Source: JAGIBJ01 sp032119795
GTDB lineage: Bacteria > Actinomycetota > Thermoleophilia > Solirubrobacterales > Solirubrobacteraceae
Direction: 5' to 3'
Assembly: GCA_032119795.1 (NCBI GenBank)
Contig: JAUMFO010000003.1
Location: 62,001-126,000, forward strand
DNA: 64,000 bases
The translations under genes were made by a program, and so were the position numbers. Shown in pieces: positions 1 through 7,978 of this stretch. How positions within the stretch are numbered: position 1 is the first letter of the stretch; each line of letters opens with the position of its first letter. The notes under the pieces were generated by a model. It did no database searches. It had not been told where the DNA came from and was given only the letters and a program-made list of their open reading frames with translations.

Positions 1-604
1 CGGCGTGTTCGGGGAATCGCTTGGGCTGGCCGCGAAGTGGAACCTGCCGGTCGTCCTCGTCATCGTTCGCGCCCTCGGCGGCTATGCGACCGAAGGTGAT
101 GCCGCCGCGGCGAGCGCCGATCTCCAGCGTCAGGTCGAGGGGCTCGGCGTCAAAGCGCTCACGTGCAACGGGATGGATGTCGTCGACACGCAGGCCGTCT
201 GTGCCGACGCCGTCCGTATCGCTCGCACGGAGCGCCGGCCGGTCCTCGTGCAGGCGCCGACGCTCCGTGCACCAACTCCGTCGCCAACCGCTCCGCGGGC
301 CGCGGGCGACCGCGAGCAGATCGCCGCCTGGAAGGCCAGGGATCCGCTCGCGCTCTTCGGCGATCGTCTGGTGGAGGTCGGCCTGGTCGAGAGTGCCGAT
401 CGTGCGCGACTGCAGATGCAGGTTGGCGCCGTGATCGAGCAGGCCGTCAGCTTCGCTGGCCGCTCGCCACACCCTGAGCCGGAGGCGCTCTACGAGCATG
501 TCTTGGCCCCAGGTGGCTCCGGCGAGGCCTGGCGAGGATTCGACCTGCGCGGCACCTCCCGGCGCGCCGAGGCTGGCCCGCACCCGCGCGAGGCGTCGAA
601 GTGA
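1..604 (+). CDS. 2-oxoacid dehydrogenase E1 alpha subunit, 5'-truncated by window edge
   Basis: This is the C-terminal 200 residues of a thiamine-diphosphate-dependent E1 alpha subunit (pyruvate or branched-chain 2-oxoacid dehydrogenase family). It reads in from outside the window, with the first full codon at position 2. The fold signature ESLGLAAKWNLPVV matches the segment after the GDG motif, and the C-terminal part (AAWKARDPLALFGDRLVEVG) matches the family. Two usual active-site elements are missing by eye alignment. The ENN that ends the ThDP/Mg motif reads VRA (nt 65-73). The YRxxGHSxSD loop reads TLRAPTPSPTAP (about nt 257-295), with no His. It overlaps the E1 beta gene by GTGA. The family is clear; enzymatic activity is doubtful. 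Confidence 0.8.
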   Translation, partial: GVFGESLGLAAKWNLPVVLVIVRALGGYATEGDAAAASADLQRQVEGLGVKALTCNGMDVVDTQAVCADAVRIARTERRPVLVQAPTLRAPTPSPTAPRAAGDREQIAAWKARDPLALFGDRLVEVGLVESADRARLQMQVGAVIEQAVSFAGRSPHPEPEALYEHVLAPGGSGEAWRGFDLRGTSRRAEAGPHPREASK

Positions 605-1584
605 GTCGCACGCTGACGTACCGCGAGGCGCTCAACGACGCGCTGCGCGAGGAACTCGACCGCGACCAACGCGTGCTGCTCCTCGGGGAAGACATCGGCG
701 CGTTTGACGGCGCCTTCCGCGTGACGAAGGGCCTGCTCGCCGACTATGGCGAGGAGCGGGTGCGAGACACGCCGAGCGCGCCAGGCACGATCGTCGGCAT
801 GGGCGTCGGCGCTGCGATCGTTGGGCTGCGACCGGTCGTGGAACTCATGACGATCACGGCGGCGCTGCGGGCGCTCGACCAGATTGCCGTCAGCGCCGCG
901 CAGGCGCGCTTTCAATCCGGCGGGCAACTCAGCGTGCCGCTCGTGTTGCGTGCGCCCCAAGGCGGCGGCCACCAGCTCGGGCCCACGCATTCCCACAGCC
1001 TGGAGGCGATGCTGTTGGCGATCCCTGGGCTGCTCGTCGCGACGCCGTCGACGCCGGCAGACGCCAAAGGCCTGCTGAAGTCGGCGATCCGCAGCGACGA
1101 CCCCGTCTTCGTGATCGAGCACGAATCGCTCTACGGCACCAAGGGCGAGATCCCCGAAGGTGAGCACCTCGTGCCGTTCGGCGAAGCCGTTGTGCGTCGC
1201 CCCGGCCGCGACCTCACCATCCTCGGCATCTCCCGCGGCGCGCTCACGGCCCTCGACGCCGCCGACGTACTCGAGCGCGAACACGGCGTCTCGGCGGAGG
1301 TCGTCGATCCGCGCACGCTGCGCCCACTCGATCTGCCGACGATCCTTGAATCCGTCAAACGGACCAACCGTCTGCTGATCGTCGAAGAGGGTTGGCCGCA
1401 GGGTGGCGTCGGCGCCACGATCGCCGCGCTCGTGCTGGAGCAGGCCTTCGATTTCCTCGACGGGCCGGTGCTTCGTGTGGCAGGCGCTGAGGCCCCGGTG
1501 GGCTACAGCCGCGTCCTCGAACGCGCCGCGCAGGCGAGCTCCCGCGAGGTGGCACAGGCCGCTCTGACGGCGCTGGGCCGCTGA
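601..1584 (+). CDS. 2-oxoacid dehydrogenase E1 beta subunit
   Basis: This is the beta subunit of a heterotetrameric E1 (transketolase-like pyrimidine and C-terminal domains), 327 aa, the usual length. The GTG start overlaps the alpha stop, implying translational coupling. GMGVGAAIVGLRPVVELM, QIAVSAAQARFQSGGQ and the C-terminal VEEGWPQGGVGA are family hallmarks. His130 in GPTHSHS matches the conserved E1 beta His. The glutamate that activates the ThDP aminopyrimidine normally sits in DTPIxE; here residues 56-61 read DTPSAP, putting Pro61 in its place. With the alpha-subunit changes, this suggests an E1 pair with altered or lost ThDP chemistry. It lies upstream of an E2 gene in the same orientation. 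Confidence 0.88.
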   Translation: MSRTLTYREALNDALREELDRDQRVLLLGEDIGAFDGAFRVTKGLLADYGEERVRDTPSAPGTIVGMGVGAAIVGLRPVVELMTITAALRALDQIAVSAAQARFQSGGQLSVPLVLRAPQGGGHQLGPTHSHSLEAMLLAIPGLLVATPSTPADAKGLLKSAIRSDDPVFVIEHESLYGTKGEIPEGEHLVPFGEAVVRRPGRDLTILGISRGALTALDAADVLEREHGVSAEVVDPRTLRPLDLPTILESVKRTNRLLIVEEGWPQGGVGATIAALVLEQAFDFLDGPVLRVAGAEAPVGYSRVLERAAQASSREVAQAALTALGR

Positions 1585-1654
1585 GCAGCGATGAGAGAAT
1601 CCCTGCACAGCTGCTGACAGGGGTTCGCTCCGCGGCACCCTGAAGGTAAGGTCC

Positions 1655-3703
1655 ATGGCCGTGGCCGTGGAACTCGTCATGCCCCGGCTCTCGGAGTCGA
1701 TGGAAGAGGGCACCATCGTCAGCTGGCTTGTCGCCGACGGCGCGCCCGTTGCGCGCGGCCAGGAGATCGCCGAGATCGAGACCGATAAGGCGACGCTTCC
1801 GTACGAAGCTCCGGAGAGCGGCGTGCTGCGCATCCTCGTTCCGGACGGCACCACGCTGCCGCTTGGCTCGCCGATCGGGCTGATCGACGATCTGGCCGCG
1901 ATCCCCGGCCAAGCTCACCCCGCCGTCGATGATGATCCGCCGACGGAGAGCTTTGAGGTTCACCCGGCGGGCGCCGGCGAGGCGACCCAGGCCTGGAGCC
2001 CCGCGTGGGGCCCGCAGCCGCGCCCGCAGACGCCGGCTGTCGGCGCCTCGCCCCTGCAGGGCGCACGCCAGCCCCTCCAGCACCCGGCCCAGGCGGCAGC
2101 GCCCCAAGAAGACGAGGGCGAGACCACCGAGTTCGAGGCCATCGACCTCTCTGGCGTCGCCGAGGCGCCGGCTCCGCCGGTCGCCCCCGTGCCGCTTGCA
2201 CCGCCGGTCGCCCCCGCTCCGCCGACTCCGCCCGCTCCGCCCGTCCAGCCGGCACCGCCCGTTGCCGCCGACGCTCCCTGGGTCGATCCCGCCGGCCAGC
2301 CCGCCGCCGCTTCGCCGCCCGCGCCGGTCGAGCCGACCGTTGATCCCTCTGCCGACGACGAGCGCCGGTTTGCCCCTGAGGAGCTGATTGCGCCGCCGAC
2401 CTTGGCGCCCCGTCCGCCAGAGCTCCAGGCTGCGCCGTCCGCTGCGACGCCGCGCGTCGTCGCGTCGCCGGTGGCTCGCCGACTGGCGTCCGAGCTCGGC
2501 ATCGACCTGACCACCCTCACCGGGACCGGCCCCGAGGGTCGCATCGTGCGCGCCGACATCGAGGCTGCGCAGGCGCAGGGCGCGGCACGTCCGCCACTTC
2601 CGGCGGCCGCGACCCCGACCGCAGCCAGCGAGTTCACGCCGCCCGTCGACGACGAGCGCGCCGCCGCACCGATTCCCGAGCCGGAGCCGCAGCCCGAGCC
2701 GGAGCCGCAGCCCGAGCCGGAGCCGCAGCCCGAGCCAGCTCCCGAACTCGAACTCGAGCCCGAGCCCGCTCCCGAGCCCGAAGCGCAGCCCGCTCCCGAG
2801 CCCGAGCCCGCAGCTGAGGTTGGCCGTGAGACGGCTTCAGCGACCGAGCCCGAAGCCGTGCCGACGCTCGAGTTCGCCGACGACGAGCCCGAGCCGGTCG
2901 CCGAGTCGACGGTGGAGGCGGAGCCCGAGCCGGTCGCCGAGTCGACGGTCGAGGCAGAGCCCGAGCCCGTCGTCGAGACGCGCGTCATGCCGGCAGCTCA
3001 GCCCGGCGGCGGCAAGGGCGAGCCAACGATCGTGGACCTCACCCGCCAGCAGCAGACCGTTGCGCGGCGCATGTCGGAGTCCAAGGCGACGATCCCCGAC
3101 TACACGACCACCGTCGAGGTCGACGCCGGCCCGTTGCTGACCCTCCGCTCCGACCTGCTCTCGACCCGCCCGGATCTCGCAGCACCGTCGGTCAATGATC
3201 TCCTCGTCAAAGCCGCCGCGATTGCGCTGCGCGCGTTCCCGCGCCTCAACGGCGGCTACCGCGACGGGCGCCTGGAGCTGTATCCGCGGATCAACGTCGG
3301 CATCGCCACGGATGCCGGCGGAACGCTGCTCGTGCCGGTGATCCATGATGCCGACGCCCTGAGCGTGGGGCAGATCGCGGCGCGCACCGACGAGCTGCTG
3401 GCCAAGGCGGCGGACGGCGGCCTGCGCCCACCAGACATCGCCTCGGCGACGTTCACCATCTCGAACCTCGGGATGTATGGGGTCGATGAGTTCACGGCCG
3501 TCATCACGCCCGGGCAGGCCGCGATTTTGACGGCCGGCGCGATCGCCGAGCGGCCCGTGGTGCGCAACGGCGCCGTCGTCGCCGGGCAAACGCTGCGGCT
3601 GACGCTCACGACCGATCACCGCGCCGTCTACGGACTCGAGGCCGCGCAGTTCCTCGGGCGGGTGCGGCAGCTGGTCGAGCACCCCTCAAGCCTGCTGGCC
3701 TGA
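1655..3703 (+). CDS. Dihydrolipoamide acyltransferase E2 with long Pro/Ala/Glu linkers
   Basis: This is the core E2 of a 2-oxoacid dehydrogenase complex; it carries acyl groups on lipoyl-lysine and transfers them to CoA. Domains: one lipoyl domain (residues 1-80, lipoyl Lys45 in ETDKAT), a first linker of about 185 residues rich in Pro/Ala, an E1/E3-binding domain (about 267-305, SPVARRLASELGIDL), a second linker of about 150 residues with EPEPQPEP repeats, and the catalytic domain (about 459-682). At 682 aa it is much longer than a usual single-lipoyl E2 because of the linkers. The active-site motif is H655-RAVYG instead of HRxVDG, so the Asp that partners the catalytic His is Tyr. lipB and lipA lie 1.8 kb downstream. 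Confidence 0.93.
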   Translation: MAVAVELVMPRLSESMEEGTIVSWLVADGAPVARGQEIAEIETDKATLPYEAPESGVLRILVPDGTTLPLGSPIGLIDDLAAIPGQAHPAVDDDPPTESFEVHPAGAGEATQAWSPAWGPQPRPQTPAVGASPLQGARQPLQHPAQAAAPQEDEGETTEFEAIDLSGVAEAPAPPVAPVPLAPPVAPAPPTPPAPPVQPAPPVAADAPWVDPAGQPAAASPPAPVEPTVDPSADDERRFAPEELIAPPTLAPRPPELQAAPSAATPRVVASPVARRLASELGIDLTTLTGTGPEGRIVRADIEAAQAQGAARPPLPAAATPTAASEFTPPVDDERAAAPIPEPEPQPEPEPQPEPEPQPEPAPELELEPEPAPEPEAQPAPEPEPAAEVGRETASATEPEAVPTLEFADDEPEPVAESTVEAEPEPVAESTVEAEPEPVVETRVMPAAQPGGGKGEPTIVDLTRQQQTVARRMSESKATIPDYTTTVEVDAGPLLTLRSDLLSTRPDLAAPSVNDLLVKAAAIALRAFPRLNGGYRDGRLELYPRINVGIATDAGGTLLVPVIHDADALSVGQIAARTDELLAKAADGGLRPPDIASATFTISNLGMYGVDEFTAVITPGQAAILTAGAIAERPVVRNGAVVAGQTLRLTLTTDHRAVYGLEAAQFLGRVRQLVEHPSSLLA

Positions 3704-3714
3704 TCGGGCCCGAG

Positions 3715-4512
3715 ATGGAGACGGTCACCGTCGACGCCGGGACCACCGTCGAATACCTCATCGCCGGTGAGCCGGGGCCACAGCCGGATCTCATACTGCT
3801 GCACGGCACCGGAGGCTCAGCGGCCACGAACTGGGAGCACCTCCTGGCCGACCTGTCGGCCCCTGGCCGCCGAGTCATCGCATTGAACTATTCCGGCTCC
3901 GGTGCGACGACCGATCCAGGCGGTCCGCTCCAGCTCGTCCAGCTCGTCGGGCAAGCACTGGCGGTGGCAGATGCGGCTGGGAGCGCCCAGTTCGACGTGG
4001 CTGGCTTCTCCCTTGGGGCCGTGGTCGCGGCCGAACTCGCCGCGACGCGACCGGATCGCGTGCGCCGCGCCGTGCTGATCGCGGGGTGGGCGTCGAGCCA
4101 CGACGGGCGGGCGCCGCTGCAGTTCGCGCTCTGGCAGCACCTCGCCACCACCGATCCCCAGGCGCTCGCCGCGCTCCTCACGCTGACGGGCTTCAGCCCA
4201 CAGTTCCTCTCTCGGCGGCCGGAGCGGGCGACCGCCAAACTCGTCGCCACGACCCTCGCCACGTTGGCGCCTGGGCTGGCTCGACAGGCCGAACTTGACG
4301 CCCGCGTCGATCTCGCCGACTCGGCGCCCCACATCACCGCGCCCACCCTCGTGATCGGAAGCGACGAGGATCAGATGGTGCCCCTCGCCGCGACCCGCGC
4401 GCTGGCCGAGCTGATCCCGGGGGCGCGCTACGTCGAGCTGGCCAGCGGCCACCTCGTGCTCTTCGAGCAGCCGGGCGAACTCACCGAGCTGATCAACGAC
4501 CACCTGGCCTGA
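3715..4512 (+). CDS. Alpha/beta hydrolase
   Basis: This is a single-domain alpha/beta-hydrolase-fold protein of 265 aa. Visible elements are the oxyanion-hole segment HGTGG near residue 28, the nucleophile elbow GFSLG around residue 100, a late acid in GSDEDQMVP, and the catalytic His in ASGHLVLFEQP close to the C-terminus. All three triad residues are therefore present. No signal peptide or membrane segment is seen, so it is probably cytosolic. It starts 11 nt after the E2 stop and may be co-transcribed with the dehydrogenase genes. The substrate cannot be inferred. Repeat island A follows immediately. Confidence 0.85.
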   Translation: METVTVDAGTTVEYLIAGEPGPQPDLILLHGTGGSAATNWEHLLADLSAPGRRVIALNYSGSGATTDPGGPLQLVQLVGQALAVADAAGSAQFDVAGFSLGAVVAAELAATRPDRVRRAVLIAGWASSHDGRAPLQFALWQHLATTDPQALAALLTLTGFSPQFLSRRPERATAKLVATTLATLAPGLARQAELDARVDLADSAPHITAPTLVIGSDEDQMVPLAATRALAELIPGARYVELASGHLVLFEQPGELTELINDHLA

Positions 4513-4850
4513 GGGCGCGCCCGCGGGCGCGCTTAGCTCGGTAGGGGCGGCGGTGGGTCGGCGGCGGATTGGCGGGAGGGCGTTTTGGTCATTGGCGGCG
4601 GTGGGACTGGGCGGCCGCTTCGGCGTCTAGGCCGTTGGCGGCGGTGGATTTGAGATCGCTTCGCGGCCCGGGGGCGTTCTGCACCGAGGGCGGTGCGGGC
4701 TGGCGGCGTCTGGGCCGTTGGCGGCGGTGGATTGGAGATCGCTGCGCGGTTGGCGGGCGTTTTGCACCGAGGGCGGTGCGGATTGGCGGCGTCTGGGCCG
4801 TTGGCGGCGGCGGGACTGGGATCGCTTCGCGGCCGGCGGGCGCCGGGCGG

Positions 4851-4899
4851 GAACTCCCGTGATTTGGGGGTGCTGAACACCCGCAAGTGACGGTAGTTC
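4851..4899. repeat. Nested hairpin in island A
   Basis: Outer arms GAACTCCCGT (4851-4860) and ACGGTAGTTC (4890-4899) pair with one mismatch. They enclose a perfect inner stem GGGTG/CACCC (4868-4872 and 4878-4882) with loop CTGAA. The same inner hairpin, with the same loop, occurs at 16207-16221 in island B. Confidence 0.75.
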
Positions 4900-4916
4900 G
4901 CTTCGACCGGGCGGGC

Positions 4917-4936
4917 TGCAACCCCAGGAGGTTGCA
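4917..4936. repeat. TGCAACC/GGTTGCA hairpin, copy 1
   Basis: Perfect 7-bp stem TGCAACC (4917-4923) and GGTTGCA (4930-4936) with loop CCAGGA. Further copies in this island lie at 4999-5018 and 5103-5122 (loop CCAGGC). Island B has copies at 16256-16275 and 16303-16322. Confidence 0.8.
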
Positions 4937-4998
4937 GCGTCACGGGGCTGGCGTCTGGAACGCCCTTTTTGGGCGCTCGGCGCGCCAGCCCCGCTGGC

Positions 4999-5018
4999 TG
5001 CAACCCCAGGCGGTTGCA
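4999..5018. repeat. TGCAACC/GGTTGCA hairpin, copy 2
   Basis: Same 7-bp perfect stem as at 4917-4936, with loop CCAGGC (5006-5011). Confidence 0.8.
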
Positions 5019-5102
5019 CCTACCTGACAGAACGGGGCCGCCAAGTGCTCCTCGCGTCGGAACTACCGCACGCCCGGTAACTCTGGCGCGAGGACCAACC
5101 CA

Positions 5103-5122
5103 TGCAACCCCAGGCGGTTGCA
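5103..5122. repeat. TGCAACC/GGTTGCA hairpin, copy 3
   Basis: Third copy of the hairpin in island A, loop CCAGGC (5110-5115). It lies just before the GGTTGAACCCA inverted repeat. Confidence 0.8.
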
Positions 5123-5129
5123 GGCCCCT

Positions 5130-5178
5130 GGTTGAACCCATCCTGGGCACCACCGGCCTGCCTCCCTTGGGTCCAACC
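5130..5178. repeat. Long-arm inverted repeat in island A
   Basis: Arms GGTTGAACCCA (5130-5140) and TGGGTCCAACC (5168-5178) pair over 11 bp with one mismatch, around a 27-nt centre. The copy in island B (16330-16378) has perfectly matched arms. The sequence after the right arm, up to about 5215, is nearly identical in both islands. Confidence 0.8.
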
Positions 5179-5477
5179 AGTCCGCCCGGCGCCCGCCGGC
5201 GCCGCAACGCCCGCAAATCCACCGCCGCCAACCGCGCAAACCACGAACCAGCTCCGCCCTCGCCGCCCCAACGCCCCCAGACCCCGACGCGATCCCCAAT
5301 CCACCGCCGCCAAAGACCCAGTCGCCGTAGAAGGCCTCCAAGTCCCACCGCCGCCAACGGCCAAGTCGCCGTCAACGCCCGCCAAGTCCCGCCGCCGCCA
5401 ACGGCCGAGTCGCCGTCAACGCCGCCGCCAACGACCCAGACGCCGAAGCCACAACGGAGTCTCGACCGCGGCCCTAC

Positions 5478-5483
5478 TACCGT
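5478..5483 (+). promoter_or_regulatory. -10 element of lipB, leaderless geometry
   Basis: TACCGT lies 6 nt before the lipB ATG. There is no Shine-Dalgarno sequence in between, so transcription would start at or next to the start codon. It sits at the edge of island A. Confidence 0.5.
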
Positions 5484-5489
5484 GATGCC

Positions 5490-6263
5490 ATGGCCGAACT
5501 GCTCGTGAGCCACCTTGGACTGGTGCCCTACGAGGAGGCGCTAGCACTGCAGCTCGCCCTGCGTGAAGCGCGCATCGAGGATCGCATCGGCGACGTGCTG
5601 CTCCTGCTCGAACACCCGCCCGTCATCACGCGTGGCCGCCGTAGCGCCGAGGCCGACCTGCTCCTCGGTGAGGACTTCCTCCGCCAGCAAGGGTTCGACG
5701 TGATCACGACGCAGCGCGGCGGCCTCTCGACCTACCACGGCCCAGGCATGCTCGTCGGCTACCCGATCGTGCGCACACCCGACGTCGTGGCCTACCTGCG
5801 CACGCTCGAGCGGGCACTCGTCGCCGCACTCCAAGAGGAGGGCATTCGAGCGCACCAGCGAGACTCGACGCCGGAGCAAAACCTCACGGGAGTCTGGGTC
5901 GGCGGCCCCGACGAACTCGCGGGCCCGGCAACGCCACCGGTACGGGCCGATGGCACGACCGTCGCCTACGCCGGCACCCACCGCAAGATCGCGTCGCTCG
6001 GGGTACACATCAGCCGAGGCGTCTCGACCCACGGCTTCGCCATCGGCGCCGACAACGACCTCACCCCATGGGACTGGTTTACCGCCTGCGGCCTGCCGGA
6101 GGTGAGGATGACGAGCGTCGGAGCGGAAACCGGCCGAACCCAAACGCTGCCGTGCCTGCGCAAGCGCGTCGCCGTGGCGGTCGCCCGCGAGCTCGGCCTG
6201 CGCCAGCGGCTGATCAGCCGGGCGCGTCTTGAGGCGCTCGCCGCCGCCGGCACGCTACGTTGA
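5490..6263 (+). CDS. lipB: Octanoyltransferase LipB
   Basis: LipB transfers octanoate from acyl-carrier protein to the lipoyl domains of E2 and GcvH, the first step of lipoate assembly. The 257-aa protein has the signature QRGGLSTYHGPGMLVGYPI near residues 70-90, the conserved Lys in HRKIASLGVHISRG, and the catalytic Cys in DWFTACGLP. An insertion-like stretch (GGPDELAGPATPPV) precedes the Lys motif. The ATG start is supported by a TACCGT hexamer 6 nt upstream and the absence of any SD. It overlaps lipA by TTGA. The nearby E2 is an obvious substrate. Confidence 0.95.
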   Translation: MAELLVSHLGLVPYEEALALQLALREARIEDRIGDVLLLLEHPPVITRGRRSAEADLLLGEDFLRQQGFDVITTQRGGLSTYHGPGMLVGYPIVRTPDVVAYLRTLERALVAALQEEGIRAHQRDSTPEQNLTGVWVGGPDELAGPATPPVRADGTTVAYAGTHRKIASLGVHISRGVSTHGFAIGADNDLTPWDWFTACGLPEVRMTSVGAETGRTQTLPCLRKRVAVAVARELGLRQRLISRARLEALAAAGTLR

Positions 6264-7321
6264 AGAGACCGATGAGCGACCTGCTCCCCGTTCGCGTCCA
6301 CAAGACCCGCTCCCGCGCCACCCCCGGCGGCATGGACCCCCGAGATGTGATCGGCGATCGCGTCCTGCCGTTCAAGCACCGCAAGCCGCCGTGGTTCAAG
6401 GTGCCTGCACCCGGCGGTGGGCGCTACCGCGACCTCTCGAAGCTGATCGACGGAGAGAACCTCCACACGGTCTGCCAGGAAGCTGCCTGCCCAAACATCG
6501 GCGAGTGCTGGGAGCGCGGCACCGCGACGTTCATGATCCTGGGCGACACGTGCACCCGCCGGTGCGGCTTCTGCCACGTCTCCACCGGCAAGCCCACGTG
6601 GAACGATCCGCTCGAGCCCGCTCGCGTCGCCCGCTCCATCGCCAAGATGGGGCTGCGGCACGCCGTGATCACCTCCGTCGACCGCGACGACCTCCCGGAC
6701 TACGGCTCCGGCGTCTGGGCTGCGCTGGTGCGCCAGATCCGCCGCCAAGCCCCGGACTGCAAGATCGAACTCCTTACGCCTGACTTCCGCGGCGAAGAGA
6801 TGCCACTGGCGCGCGTCATCGCGGAGCGCCCAGACGTCTTCAATCACAACGTCGAAGTCGTCCCCCGGCTGTATCCCGTCGCACGCCGCGGCTCCAAGTT
6901 CGAGCGCTCCCTGCGCGTCCTGCGCAACGCCGGCGAGATGGGCGAGGGCGAGGTCGTCACCAAGTCTGGCTTGATGGTGGGCCTGGGCGAGAGCTTCGAA
7001 GAGATGGTCGACGCGCTCGGGCAGCTCCGCGATAGCGGCGTCTCCGTCATCACCGTCGGGCAGTATCTGCGGCCGACCGAGAACCACCTTCCGATCGTGC
7101 GCTACTGGCACCCGGAGGAGTTCAAGCAACTCGAGGAGCGCGGCCTGGCCATGGGCTTCACTCACATGGCGTGCGGGCCGCTCGTGCGCTCCAGCTACCA
7201 CGCCGATCAGCACGTCCCCCAGCCCGCCGGCGGCAACGGCCCACTGCGCGCCGACGCACCAGCGGCCGGGGAACTCTCGATCAGGCCAGCCCAACACGCT
7301 GGCCAGCTGGCGGCCGCATGA
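6260..7321 (+). CDS. lipA: Lipoyl synthase LipA
   Basis: This radical-SAM enzyme inserts two sulfurs into protein-bound octanoyl groups to make lipoyl. The auxiliary-cluster motif CX4CX5C is present as CQEAACPNIGEC, and the radical-SAM motif CX3CX2C as CTRRCGFC. The C-terminal segment RSSYHAD carries the conserved Arg-Ser-Ser that contacts the auxiliary cluster. Length is 353 aa from the TTG at 6260, which overlaps the lipB stop (TTGA). An ATG at 6272, four codons in, is an equally possible start. It is coupled to lipB and, by ATGA, to the small membrane gene downstream. Confidence 0.96.
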   Translation: MKRPMSDLLPVRVHKTRSRATPGGMDPRDVIGDRVLPFKHRKPPWFKVPAPGGGRYRDLSKLIDGENLHTVCQEAACPNIGECWERGTATFMILGDTCTRRCGFCHVSTGKPTWNDPLEPARVARSIAKMGLRHAVITSVDRDDLPDYGSGVWAALVRQIRRQAPDCKIELLTPDFRGEEMPLARVIAERPDVFNHNVEVVPRLYPVARRGSKFERSLRVLRNAGEMGEGEVVTKSGLMVGLGESFEEMVDALGQLRDSGVSVITVGQYLRPTENHLPIVRYWHPEEFKQLEERGLAMGFTHMACGPLVRSSYHADQHVPQPAGGNGPLRADAPAAGELSIRPAQHAGQLAAA

Positions 7322-7677
7322 ACGCACTGTTCGTCCTCGCCCAAACCAAGCCGGAGGACACCTCGAGCGCCGCCGCCGCGGTGTTCGGCGTGATCGTGCT
7401 CGTCGGCCTGTTCTCGATCTTCGCGCTCGTGTCACGTGGGCGGCGCACGTTGCTGCCGATCGTCGCGATTCTGCTCGGCCTGACGATCTGCTTCACCACC
7501 ATCGCCGACGCGCGCAACGCGAGCATCAGCGCGCTGACGATCCTCGGCCTGTTCTTCGGCGGCCTGCTGGTGGTCGGCGGCGCTGGCGCCGCACGCGAGG
7601 GCATCGCGATGCCGGAGGTCGAAGGCGTCGAGCCGTCGATCGACCCTGCTCCGCCTCGCGTCACGCCCGACGACTGA
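7318..7677 (+). CDS. Small three-helix membrane protein, unknown function
   Basis: A 119-aa protein whose ATG overlaps the lipA stop (ATGA), so it is probably translated with lipA. Three hydrophobic segments are visible at about residues 18-38, 45-62 and 70-90. A short acidic, Pro-containing tail follows, ending PRVTPDD. I do not recognise a family. Position suggests only co-expression with lipoate synthesis, not a function in it. Confidence 0.7.
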   Translation: MNALFVLAQTKPEDTSSAAAAVFGVIVLVGLFSIFALVSRGRRTLLPIVAILLGLTICFTTIADARNASISALTILGLFFGGLLVVGGAGAAREGIAMPEVEGVEPSIDPAPPRVTPDD

Positions 7678-7720
7678 CGCCGCGTCACCCGACCGAACCC
7701 CGATGGGTTGACCTGTCGCG

Positions 7721-7736
7721 GGGGTGCCTGCACCCC
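7721..7736 (+). terminator. Stem-loop downstream of the lipA operon
   Basis: Perfect GGGGTGC/GCACCCC stem (7721-7727 and 7730-7736) with a minimal loop, about 45 nt after the stop of the small membrane gene. There is no T tract, so an intrinsic terminator is uncertain. Confidence 0.35.
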
Positions 7737-7943
7737 TGTTCGTGATGAGACAGTGTGTCCGGTTCCGGTGGAATCTCAAGTGGGACGGGCCTTACGGGCA
7801 CCTGACGCAAGATGGACCGCCCGGTGCCCGAGCGGCTGCGCGCCAGCTTCCGTCACAGTGTTCGACCGCAAATGAAGCGAACTTGCTATGCGTATCACGG
7901 AGTTGGGTCCCCCCGTGGGGTTACGTAGGCGCCTTCATCCGTC

Positions 7944-7959
7944 TTGAGCGTTTGGTCAA
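7944..7959. promoter_or_regulatory. Possible TetR operator
   Basis: TTGAGCGTTTGGTCAA is an imperfect dyad (TTGA...TCAA arms, 5 of 8 pairs). It lies 20 nt upstream of the TetR start, where an autoregulatory operator would be expected. CATCAT (7965-7970), 8 nt before the ATG, could be the -10 element. Confidence 0.3.
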
Positions 7960-7978
7960 TGCGCCATCATGTAGAGGC

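Larger units (their letters stand above)
4513..5489. repeat. Structured intergenic repeat island A
   Basis: This is a 977-nt gene-free stretch between the hydrolase and lipB. The left arm carries GGCGGCGG-rich units with a period of about 83 bp (TTGGCGGCGGTGG at 4635, 4718 and 4801), each followed by a GATCGCTKCGCGG-type segment. The centre (4851-5178) holds nested hairpins. The right arm holds the same unit in the opposite orientation (GCGATCCCCAATCCACCGCC near 5291-5310). The whole element is thus a large imperfect inverted repeat. The central and right parts align closely with island B at 15855-16748. Long open frames here are low-complexity by-products of GC content. No transposase or coding signal is seen. 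Confidence 0.85.
7678..7978. other. Intergenic region upstream of the TetR gene
   Basis: No gene is supported in these 301 nt. The region contains a GC-rich stem-loop at 7721-7736, probably marking the end of the lipB-lipA transcript. Close to the TetR start there is an imperfect inverted repeat at 7944-7959. Confidence 0.6.

Noticed and set aside
1960..2988. 342-codon Ser/Gly/Ala-rich frame opposite the E2 gene
   Set aside because: It is the antisense shadow of the E2 linkers; the plus-strand frame has clear lipoyl and catalytic domains.
4851..5178. CRISPR array in island A (recurrent hairpin repeats)
   Set aside because: Repeats are irregularly spaced, differ in sequence and have no uniform spacers; no cas genes are nearby.
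4533..5513. Long open frame on the minus strand through island A
   Set aside because: Its translation is low-complexity Gly/Trp/Arg/Pro sequence produced by GC-rich triplet repeats, it overlaps the lipB start, and it follows the repeat units rather than codon structure.
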